Of a DNA stretch of 22,050 nucleotides, positions 15,744 through 22,050 are shown piece by piece (within the stretch, counting starts at the first letter, position 1; each line of letters opens with the position of its first letter). Source of the DNA: Gammaproteobacteria bacterium (GTDB lineage Bacteria > Pseudomonadota > Gammaproteobacteria > Arenicellales > Arenicellaceae); assembly GCA_030426005.1 (NCBI GenBank), contig JAUHZM010000011.1, positions 1 through 22,050 of the forward strand. Direction: 5' to 3'. The notes under the pieces are model-generated. The model did no database searches. It was not told the origin of the DNA and saw only the letters and a list, made by a program, of their open reading frames with translations. The position numbers and the translations under genes are program-made.

Positions 15744-16278
15744 CCGTGATCACTGACTGTAAAAGTAACTGCATGTGTCGTTGACCTAAGTCATTCATCA
15801 GTTGAATGTTCCGGTCAGGAATCGATTCGGGATCGGGATGACGTTCAATCACCTTACTCAAACTGGCTTCTCGCAATATGTGCAAAATCGGGTACGGTGC
15901 TCGGTTAGTGTAGTTCTCAACATCCTCCGCATCGGTGCCATCAAATTGATAGTCAGGATGAAAGCTGGCGATTTGATACACGCCATCGAGATGCATTTCT
16001 TCCAGCAACTGATCCGCAAAACCGAGGAAATCATTAAACTGCAGAAACTCAGCCAAGGCGCTCGGCAGAATCAGCAAAGTGGTTTCAATCTCTGGACGCC
16101 GCGTTAGTAACGACATTTCGACCACCAAATCGCGCAACACGGCTTCTTCATTTTGCGCGTCACTGGCTTTAAAACGCACACGATTAGAACGATATTCGCG
16201 CTGCGCGAATGGACACAGATTCAGCTCAATAACGACCGATGTCAGCCAGCGTTCAACCGCTTTAATAACGTCACTCAC
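15727..16278 (-). CDS. DUF1415-family protein
   Basis: From GTG 16278 the protein has 183 residues. It carries the DUF1415 hallmarks: ELNLCPFA near the N-terminus, FHPDYQFDGTDAEDVENYTN, RAPYPILHILREASL and IPDRNI. The family is cytoplasmic and conserved in proteobacteria, and its biochemical function is not known to me. The start is chosen because this GTG overlaps the stop of the TPR gene as GTGA, a typical coupled arrangement; the longer GTG at 16320 would overlap by 46 bp. The gene lies between the TPR gene and the permease in a run of touching genes. Confidence 0.88.
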   Translation of the reverse strand: MSDVIKAVERWLTSVVIELNLCPFAQREYRSNRVRFKASDAQNEEAVLRDLVVEMSLLTRRPEIETTLLILPSALAEFLQFNDFLGFADQLLEEMHLDGVYQIASFHPDYQFDGTDAEDVENYTNRAPYPILHILREASLSKVIERHPDPESIPDRNIQLMNDLGQRHMQLLLQSVITDEQPG

Positions 16279-16874
16279 GGCTGATCCAAACGGGCAATTC
16301 GCAGTAACGCTGGCGGCCACTCAGGAATGATTTCTAACGCTTGTTGATAGCTCGCTTTGGCGGCGTCCTTCTGCCCAAGCTGCTCTAAGGCCATGCCACG
16401 GTTAAGGTGTGCAACATGCATATTCACCACACCAAATTGCAATGCAAAATCATAGTCCACAATCGCGTCTTCAAAGCGCTGTGCCAAGAACCAGAGATTG
16501 CCCCGATTGATATACGCTTCACCAACTTCGTCATCTAATTCGATGGCGCGATTATAGTCTTTGGCTGCTGCTACGTAGTCCTGCAATGCGGCATGAATAA
16601 TCCCGCGATTGACCAGACTGGCGACTAGATCATTTTGCGGCAACGCCGCGTCATTGATCGCCCGGTCACAGGGCTCCAGGTTCTGACGTGCGACACCCAA
16701 TGTTTGTGTCGCACGCTGAGAGTTCTGGTAACACTCATTGGCAAAACCAGACCCGCCAATTAACGAGCTGGTTTGTGCTACTGCTACCGAGCTCATGAGG
16801 TAAATCAAAGCAGCGATGCTAAGCGAACTGATGCTTCTCGCGTTACCGACAGATAAGACGATACGTACCACCAT
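16275..16874 (-). CDS. exported TPR-repeat protein
   Basis: From ATG 16874 the protein has 199 residues. It starts with a basic, then hydrophobic signal region ending near SSVAVAQ. Three tetratricopeptide repeats follow at about 84-186, with the usual Asn-Arg-Gly starts (SLVNRGIIHAALQDYVAAAK, EAYINRGNLWFLAQRFEDAI, AHLNRGMALEQLGQKDAAKA). Two Cys (NECYQNSQ and LEPCDRAI) before the repeats could form a disulfide. TPRs bind proteins, and the partner is unknown. A GGAGG five bases before the ATG fixes the start. The stop overlaps the next gene's GTG. Confidence 0.82.
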   Translation of the reverse strand: MVVRIVLSVGNARSISSLSIAALIYLMSSVAVAQTSSLIGGSGFANECYQNSQRATQTLGVARQNLEPCDRAINDAALPQNDLVASLVNRGIIHAALQDYVAAAKDYNRAIELDDEVGEAYINRGNLWFLAQRFEDAIVDYDFALQFGVVNMHVAHLNRGMALEQLGQKDAAKASYQQALEIIPEWPPALLRIARLDQP

Positions 16875-16879
16875 GTGAG

Positions 16880-16884
16880 CCTCC
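16880..16884 (-). promoter_or_regulatory. ribosome-binding site of the TPR gene
   Basis: GGAGG on the minus strand five bases before ATG 16874. It rules out the GTG at 16886, which would lie upstream of and abut this site. Confidence 0.7.
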
Positions 16885-16950
16885 ACTTAAATGTGTTTAG
16901 TCAGACACAGTGTAGAGCAAAGCAGCGCACTAAACCAAATGCAGACTCAT

Positions 16951-19515
16951 TTAAGCGAGTTGCCGCAAAGATTCCAATGGTGGTGTTGAAATGATCGGAC
17001 GACTACGCAACAGTCCCAGCACGGTGATCAAACCAACGCCGGATACCACGCCCAACAGCCAGAGATCCCAGTGCCATTGCGGACTTAAATCAAATAAATT
17101 TGTCTGCACAAAGTACAACACAATCTCAGCACCGCAAGCCGCAATTAGCCCTGCGATCAATCCCAAGGTAGCAAACTCCACCGTGAGTGCGCCAACAATG
17201 ATACGACGCGAACTGCCGAGCGTGCGCAGAATGGCATTCTCACGCAACCGTTCATCAAATGACACACCGATCGCAGCAAACAGCACGAGACCACCGCAAG
17301 CTAATACGGCAAACAAAATTAACTCCAAGCCCTGTGTAACCCGATTAATCACATCGCGAATGCGTTCTATCACATCGCGCAACTCGAGCACCACCGCAGT
17401 GGGAAATTGATTGACCATGGACTGCACAAACGGGGCTTGTTGCGTTAAGGCACCGCGGTTTTGCGAATCGCTGTCAGCGCCGCGCACCGCAGTAATCCAG
17501 TTCGGAGAGTATTTATCCAACAGGCCTGGATAGAACACCACGTAGAAGTTCGGGGTCATGCTCTGCCAGTTCACGCTGCGAATACTGGTCACCTTGGCAC
17601 TGAATCTCAGACCACCAATACTGAACTCCACTTCATCGCCCAGCACGATGCCAATTTCGGTAGCGACTTCTTCTTCGATGGAAAACTCGGCACGAGGCAC
17701 GTCATTGGTTTCATCGTTCCCGTCTGCCTTGCTCTCAATATCGTTCCACCACTCACCTTGCACAATCGCGTTGCCCTCAGGCAAAGTGTCAGCTTGCGTG
17801 AAATTGACCTCACGACTCAAACCATCTGAACGCGCCATGCGTTCTCGTGAAATTGCTTCGCCATTGATTGCGACTAAACGGCCGCGCACCATTGGGTACC
17901 AGTCAGTGGTCGATACGCCGTGCTCATCTAATAATTCTTTAACAGGCGCCACTTGTGGCGTTGCCACATTGAACAGGAAGTGGCTTGGCGTGTTGTCCGG
18001 CAGTTGCGCCTCCCATTCAGCAATTAAATTGGTGCGCATCCCAGTGACCACCAGCAAGAGCATCAATGTAGTCGAAAAACCGACCAATTGCACCAGAGTC
18101 TGGCCACGCCGACGCCATAGGTTCGCCAATCCTAGTCGGGTATAGCTCCCGCGCCAGCTGCCAAATCCGCGGACCAAACGTAGAATCTGCATGGCAATGA
18201 GCGCACAAACGGCGAAGAGAGCAAACAAGGCAGCAAGAAATAGGGCGGCCACCACGATACTGCCGCTGTACCAATACGCCAGCAGCAGTAGGGCAGCAAT
18301 ACCGATCACTAAACGACGGCCCTGGCCAATCAGTGTGTCTGGCAAATCCCTCCGCAATACACGCAGGGGCTCAATGCGTGGCAAATGCCACAATGCGGGC
18401 AGGGCAAACCCTAACACGCACACAAACCCGGTGATCGTCGCCACCAACCATGGGCGCCAACCCGGTAACGGCAACACCACATCCAGCACACCACGCACCA
18501 CTTCTAGAAGCAGGTAATGCGCCAGCCAACCGAGTGCGATGCCAATCGTGGTTGCCACGGCAGCGATGATAAATAGTCGGAAAAACTGGCTGCGACGAAT
18601 TGCAGCGGAAGACTGCCCCCAGGCTTTCATCAGGGCAACCTGATCGGTTAATCGTGATGCATAACGTTGACTGGCCAACGCCATGGCTAAGCCGGCCAGC
18701 AACACACCAATGGTGCCACTCAATAACAGGAAAGCGCGACCGCGCTGCAATGCTTCTGACAATTGCTCTTCGGCGTTCTCTGGCGTCAACAAACGATAAT
18801 GTGGTACTGATTCTACGTCGGCGGTCTCCTTTTGTTGCTCAAACCAATCCGTATACGCTTGAATCGCAGGCGCATCACCACGCATCAGTAGGCGATAACT
18901 GTAACGACCACCCGGTCGAATTAATTGTGACGCAGCCAAGTCTTCGGTACTCATCATCAAGCGTGCACCGGTGCCAGAAAAACCTGTGCCACGATCCGGT
19001 TCATTCACAATCAAATGCGTCACTTTGAGCTGTGCATACCCAACTTCCACCGTGTCACCAAGCTGAATATCGAGCAAGTTTAACAGTCGCGATTCAACCC
19101 AGGCTTCACCCGACTGCGGACCGCGCGCGAGCTTAATGACCTGTTCTGCCATTGGTGTGGCACTGAGTTCCATCTCACCGCGCAATGGATACGCCTGATC
19201 CACCGCCTTAACCGCAGCCAAATGATTGCGTTCACCGGCAAACACCATGGAACGAAAACGCACTGTCTCTGCGATATCTAGCCCAGCCGTGATTGCTTGT
19301 TGACGATACGCATCACTAATCTCAATCCCACCAGACAAGGCTAGGTCAGCGGCTAAAAAACTACTGATTTGCTGGTTTAAACCACGCTCCACTCGATCGG
19401 CGAACAGGCTCACTGCCGTCACCACCATGACCGCCAGCACCAGCGCAGACACCACCAAATTCAATTGACCTCCACGCCAGTCTCGCCAGAGGAGTTTTAA
19501 GTCGATCATCCTCAT
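16951..19515 (-). CDS. ybbP: FtsX-domain ABC transporter permease, YbbP type
   Basis: An 854-residue inner-membrane permease. A first span at about 19-40 is followed by a periplasmic domain (about 41-260). A first FtsX block (about 262-385) contains the cytoplasmic coupling stretch with ALMKAWGQS, then come middle spans (about 400-455) and a second N-terminal-like span with NLWRRRGQTL. A second periplasmic domain and a last FtsX block (about 725-850, coupling stretch ILRTLGSSRR) complete it. This doubled layout and length match YbbP, the partner of YbbA. The gene overlaps ybbA by 4 bp (ATGA). The system's substrate is not established; the conserved link to the periplasmic esterase TesA suggests a lipid or ester role. 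A second ATG two codons inside is also possible as start. Confidence 0.9.
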   Translation of the reverse strand: MRMIDLKLLWRDWRGGQLNLVVSALVLAVMVVTAVSLFADRVERGLNQQISSFLAADLALSGGIEISDAYRQQAITAGLDIAETVRFRSMVFAGERNHLAAVKAVDQAYPLRGEMELSATPMAEQVIKLARGPQSGEAWVESRLLNLLDIQLGDTVEVGYAQLKVTHLIVNEPDRGTGFSGTGARLMMSTEDLAASQLIRPGGRYSYRLLMRGDAPAIQAYTDWFEQQKETADVESVPHYRLLTPENAEEQLSEALQRGRAFLLLSGTIGVLLAGLAMALASQRYASRLTDQVALMKAWGQSSAAIRRSQFFRLFIIAAVATTIGIALGWLAHYLLLEVVRGVLDVVLPLPGWRPWLVATITGFVCVLGFALPALWHLPRIEPLRVLRRDLPDTLIGQGRRLVIGIAALLLLAYWYSGSIVVAALFLAALFALFAVCALIAMQILRLVRGFGSWRGSYTRLGLANLWRRRGQTLVQLVGFSTTLMLLLVVTGMRTNLIAEWEAQLPDNTPSHFLFNVATPQVAPVKELLDEHGVSTTDWYPMVRGRLVAINGEAISRERMARSDGLSREVNFTQADTLPEGNAIVQGEWWNDIESKADGNDETNDVPRAEFSIEEEVATEIGIVLGDEVEFSIGGLRFSAKVTSIRSVNWQSMTPNFYVVFYPGLLDKYSPNWITAVRGADSDSQNRGALTQQAPFVQSMVNQFPTAVVLELRDVIERIRDVINRVTQGLELILFAVLACGGLVLFAAIGVSFDERLRENAILRTLGSSRRIIVGALTVEFATLGLIAGLIAACGAEIVLYFVQTNLFDLSPQWHWDLWLLGVVSGVGLITVLGLLRSRPIISTPPLESLRQLA

Positions 19516-20189
19516 TGGTCTGCAACAACCCGACCGTCGTCAATTGTGATGACGCGTTGGCAGCGCTCGGCCAAGCGCTGCTCGTGCGTGACCAACACCA
19601 AGGTGGCATCACTTTGTTCGTTCAGATCAAATAAGAGATCGCTGACTTTCTGGCCAGTGGCCTGATCCAAATTGCCAGTGGGCTCGTCGGCAAACAATAT
19701 CTTCGGTTCACAAGCAAACGCACGTGCCAACGCAACCCGCTGTTGTTCACCACCGGATAACTGCTTGGGGTAATGTTGCAAACGCGCCGCCAAACCGACC
19801 TTCTCTAAATAGTTGATAGCACGGGCCTGCGCGTCGGATTCACCGGCTAATTCCATGGGTAACGAGACGTTTTCCAAGGCAGTCAAACTGCCCAACAGCT
19901 GAAAGGTTTGGAATACGAAACCAACCAGCTCAGCGCGTACCGCGGCGCGGCGCTCTTCGTCCATCGCGGTAATTTCATGTTGTGCTAACCAGATCTTCCC
20001 ATCCGTTGGTGAATCGAGACCAGCCAGTAAACCCAACAAGGTTGACTTACCAGCGCCAGAAGGACCAATAATCGCCACGCTCTGACCGGCTGGTACCGCC
20101 AGCGACACACCTTCGAGAATCGTCAACTGCTTCTCCGCAGTTTGCACGCGCTTCGACACATTCTCTGCGCGTAAAATGCTATCGTTCAT
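19512..20189 (-). CDS. ybbA: ABC transporter ATP-binding protein YbbA
   Basis: A 225-residue ATPase of the LolD/MacB-like group. Visible motifs are Walker A GPSGAGKST (42-50), Q-loop Gln94, signature LSGGEQQ (144-150), Walker B ILFADEP with Asp168 and Glu169, and switch His202. It powers the YbbP permease at the inner membrane. The gene is divergent from tesA across a 170-base gap and overlaps ybbP by 4 bp, the same arrangement as in Escherichia coli. A possible weak promoter (TTGAGC, 17 bases, TAACAC) lies upstream, but I would not insist on it. Confidence 0.94.
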   Translation of the reverse strand: MNDSILRAENVSKRVQTAEKQLTILEGVSLAVPAGQSVAIIGPSGAGKSTLLGLLAGLDSPTDGKIWLAQHEITAMDEERRAAVRAELVGFVFQTFQLLGSLTALENVSLPMELAGESDAQARAINYLEKVGLAARLQHYPKQLSGGEQQRVALARAFACEPKILFADEPTGNLDQATGQKVSDLLFDLNEQSDATLVLVTHEQRLAERCQRVITIDDGRVVADQ

Positions 20190-20359
20190 GAATTACCTAA
20201 TGTGTTAATTTTGGGCAAGAAGATGCTCAAGGATGCACCGAGACCCTATGCTTGGTCGTCGTATTGTTTGATATCGAACGAGCAACCTATTTTTCCGTTA
20301 CGAGCCGACTGATCAACATTGATCCAACCACAATCTCAGCCACAACGACTTAAAGTTAT

Positions 20360-21004
20360 ATGATAACCAACTCAGCGAAAACCAAGTTCACACTTTACCT
20401 GATGCTCATCTTCAGTTTGTCAGGCATCAGCGCAACAGCACACGCCAAACGGATTCTTATTTATGGTGACAGCCTAAGCGCAGCGTACGGAATGCACTTG
20501 GAAGAAGGTTGGGCGCATCTGTTGGCCCAGAAGTTGGGTGACAAGCACACACTCTTAAATGCGTCGATCTCTGGTGACACGTCTGCAGCCGGATTAGCCA
20601 GACTGCCACTCACATTAGAAGAGTTTAAACCCGATCTGATCATCCTTGAACTTGGTGCAAACGACGGCCTGCTCGGCCTGCCAGTCGCCACCATGCGAAA
20701 AAACCTCGAGCAAATGATCCAACTCAGTCAGGCAGCTGGTGCTGACGTCGCACTGGTCGGTATTTCGGTACCGCCTTCATATGGACCACGTTATGTCGAT
20801 GAATTTCGCGCGACTTATCCAGCATTAGCAGATAAATACGCACTGCCGTTTATCGATTTTTACCGCGAAGACTTTATCACGACCGAAGGGTATATTCAGG
20901 AAGATGGCTTGCACCCAACAGCCGTCACTCAACCTCTGATCCGCGACATCGTGCTCGCATTTCTAACCGAGAATAACTTGATCGAACCCATATCGGAGGA
21001 CTAA
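20360..21004 (+). CDS. tesA: periplasmic GDSL esterase / acyl-CoA thioesterase I (TesA)
   Basis: A 214-residue SGNH hydrolase with a signal peptide cut near ATAHA-KR (residue 29). All four blocks are present: GDSLS (Ser38), SGDT (Gly72), GAND (Asn101) and DGLHP (Asp182, His185). The TesA class hydrolyses acyl-CoA, aryl and lipid esters in the periplasm using a Ser-Asp-His triad with an oxyanion hole from Gly and Asn. Length and order match E. coli TesA. It is divergent from ybbA-ybbP as in E. coli. The start ATG has no strong ribosome site (TTAAAGTTAT before it). The glutathione S-transferase gene follows after 4 bases. Confidence 0.94.
   Translation: MITNSAKTKFTLYLMLIFSLSGISATAHAKRILIYGDSLSAAYGMHLEEGWAHLLAQKLGDKHTLLNASISGDTSAAGLARLPLTLEEFKPDLIILELGANDGLLGLPVATMRKNLEQMIQLSQAAGADVALVGISVPPSYGPRYVDEFRATYPALADKYALPFIDFYREDFITTEGYIQEDGLHPTAVTQPLIRDIVLAFLTENNLIEPISED
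20995..20999 (+). promoter_or_regulatory. ribosome-binding site of the GST gene inside the tesA end
   Basis: GGAGG nine bases before ATG 21009, overlapping the last codons of tesA. It supports coupled translation of the two genes. Confidence 0.7.
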
Positions 21005-21008
21005 TTCA

Positions 21009-21632
21009 ATGTCTCTAACACTGTACGGCACCGGCCCCTCACGCTCTTTTCGATGTCTTTGGGCATTGGAAGAATCCGGCTTGTCTTTTGAGTATATAAA
21101 TTTGGATCTCGCTAGTGACGGAAAATTCGGTGCGAAATCTGATGACTACCTCAAAAAGCTAAACATTCAAGGCAAGGTGCCCACCTTGCGCCACGACGAC
21201 TTCGTGCTCACCGAAAGTGGTGCAATTCTAAATTACCTCGATCAGCTCGCTGGGAATCAGTTTATTCCGCAATCACCCAAAGCGCGTGCGCGCTATGACG
21301 AACTGGCGTTTTTTATCCTAACCGAGCTGGAGCAACCCTTGTGGACAAAAGGCAAGCACAAGTTCGCCATCCCAGAGGCGTATCGACTTAACGATATATT
21401 TACCACCGCAGAATGGGAATTTGAGAAGGCGGTGTCCGCTCTGGAACGACTCACGAACTACACGCCCTATGCGCTCGGAGATCAGTTTACTTTCGCTGAC
21501 ATCTTATTGGCACAGACGCTGAACTGGGCTGACCGGTTCAAGTTTCGCGTTCCAGATCCGTTGCTGGCGTACAGAGATCGCTTGTACAGTCGCGCGGCAG
21601 CTCAGCGCGCCTTGGCAAACTTCACAAGCTAG
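21009..21632 (+). CDS. glutathione S-transferase family protein
   Basis: A 207-residue cytoplasmic protein with the two-domain GST layout. The N-terminal thioredoxin-like domain (about 1-78) has YGTGPSRSFR with a candidate catalytic Ser, the cis-proline VPTL (57-60) and the glutathione gamma-glutamyl binding pair Glu69-Ser70 in LTESGAIL. The C-terminal helical domain holds the N-capping region YALGDQFTFADILLAQ. It probably conjugates or reduces electrophiles with glutathione; the substrate is unknown. It lies 4 bases after tesA and likely shares its message. Its stop is 3 bases from that of the convergent phosphatase gene. Confidence 0.9.
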   Translation: MSLTLYGTGPSRSFRCLWALEESGLSFEYINLDLASDGKFGAKSDDYLKKLNIQGKVPTLRHDDFVLTESGAILNYLDQLAGNQFIPQSPKARARYDELAFFILTELEQPLWTKGKHKFAIPEAYRLNDIFTTAEWEFEKAVSALERLTNYTPYALGDQFTFADILLAQTLNWADRFKFRVPDPLLAYRDRLYSRAAAQRALANFTS

Positions 21633-21635
21633 CGC

Positions 21636-22050
21636 TCAGGTCTCGGCTAATTCGCGCACACCTTGCTGAACAGCACTGATGTAGGGGTTCGCTTGAGGCC
21701 GATTACGTCTAATGTAATCCAAGCCCTGTTCGATGCTCATACCACGATAATGCACGAGATATCCGAGTACCGTAGCTGGTGCACGACAAACACCAGCATT
21801 GCAATGCACGTAAACCCGATGACCAACAGCCATCAGCGTATTCAAGGCACGCACAGGCTCTGCCAGTCGGTTACCAAGGTCGCTTTCGTCAAAATCAATA
21901 ATCGGAAAACGCTGTACCGAGATGTCATTGTACTGATACGCACTTTGCAGCTTGCGCCAGTCGATGCGATGCACCTTGAAATCCGCATCACTTTGTAGTG
22001 ACAACACGGCGGTAATTTTCATATTCTTCAGCCGCGCAACATCCACGCTA
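21636..22050 (-). CDS. dual-specificity phosphatase, glucan-phosphatase-like (partial at window end)
   Basis: The frame is open to the window edge, so the N-terminus is probably missing; the GTG at 22046 need not be the start. The visible 137 residues hold the phosphatase loop HCNAGVCRAP (nucleophile Cys and binding Arg of CX5R) and an upstream FPIIDFDESDL with candidate general-acid Asp. The Ala-Pro after the Arg replaces the Ser/Thr of most dual-specificity enzymes and resembles the CxAGxGRAP loop of glucan phosphatases such as SEX4 and LSF2. The ITAVLSLQSDAD and DFDESDLGNRL stretches also resemble that group (recalled, not aligned). Substrate could be phosphoglucan or phosphoprotein. No carbohydrate-binding module is visible. 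Confidence 0.82.
   Translation of the reverse strand, partial: SVDVARLKNMKITAVLSLQSDADFKVHRIDWRKLQSAYQYNDISVQRFPIIDFDESDLGNRLAEPVRALNTLMAVGHRVYVHCNAGVCRAPATVLGYLVHYRGMSIEQGLDYIRRNRPQANPYISAVQQGVRELAET

Noticed and set aside
17558..18145. Plus-strand ORF of 195 codons opposite ybbP
   Set aside because: Ser/Thr/Arg-rich shadow of the permease gene without signal or motif.

Overview
The window looks like chromosomal DNA of a free-living, probably marine, gammaproteobacterium with roughly even GC. The reasons are the divergent tesA / ybbA-ybbP arrangement, a DUF1415 gene, a CadC-type membrane regulator, a long-chain-type acyl-CoA dehydrogenase and a family 2 sulfotransferase. The genus cannot be fixed from the sequence. 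I see no tRNA, rRNA, CRISPR array, insertion sequence or phage gene.

Layout. 1-477: C-terminal part of a DJ-1/PfpI-like protein whose usual nucleophile cysteine is replaced by glycine. 536-2629 (-): membrane-anchored winged-helix regulator with a beta-propeller-like periplasmic part, divergent from 2763-4752 (+), an exported esterase plus beta-lactamase-fold hydrolase that is broken by a one-base frameshift near 4494. 4936-6066 (-): acyl-CoA dehydrogenase with a terminator-like hairpin after it. 6070-6940: a gene-poor tract with one small membrane protein and several short coding-like pieces. 7039-7686 (+): TMEM175-type channel. 7839-8690 (+): CPBP intramembrane protease.

11602-8827 (-): the most interesting unit. 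It is a BlaI-like repressor, a BlaR1-type membrane metallopeptidase whose C-terminal domain is a complete LytM/M23 peptidase instead of a penicillin sensor, and a secreted NodB-type polysaccharide deacetylase. The first two genes overlap by 4 bp and the third follows after 17 bp. The repressor has a good sigma70-type promoter overlaid by a perfect palindrome and by ATGTC half-sites spaced at multiples of 10 bp, and its transcript may be leaderless. I infer an envelope-sensing and remodelling operon.

11769-12800 (+): sulfotransferase with an extra C-terminal motif. 13638-12832 (-): unknown lipoprotein. 16874-13807 (-): tightly packed TPR protein, DUF1415 protein, APC amino acid permease and YceI lipoprotein. 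20189-16951 (-): ybbA-ybbP ABC exporter, divergent from tesA (20360-21004), which is followed by a glutathione S-transferase. 21636 to the window end (-): a dual-specificity phosphatase with a signature like that of plant and animal glucan phosphatases (SEX4, LSF2, laforin).
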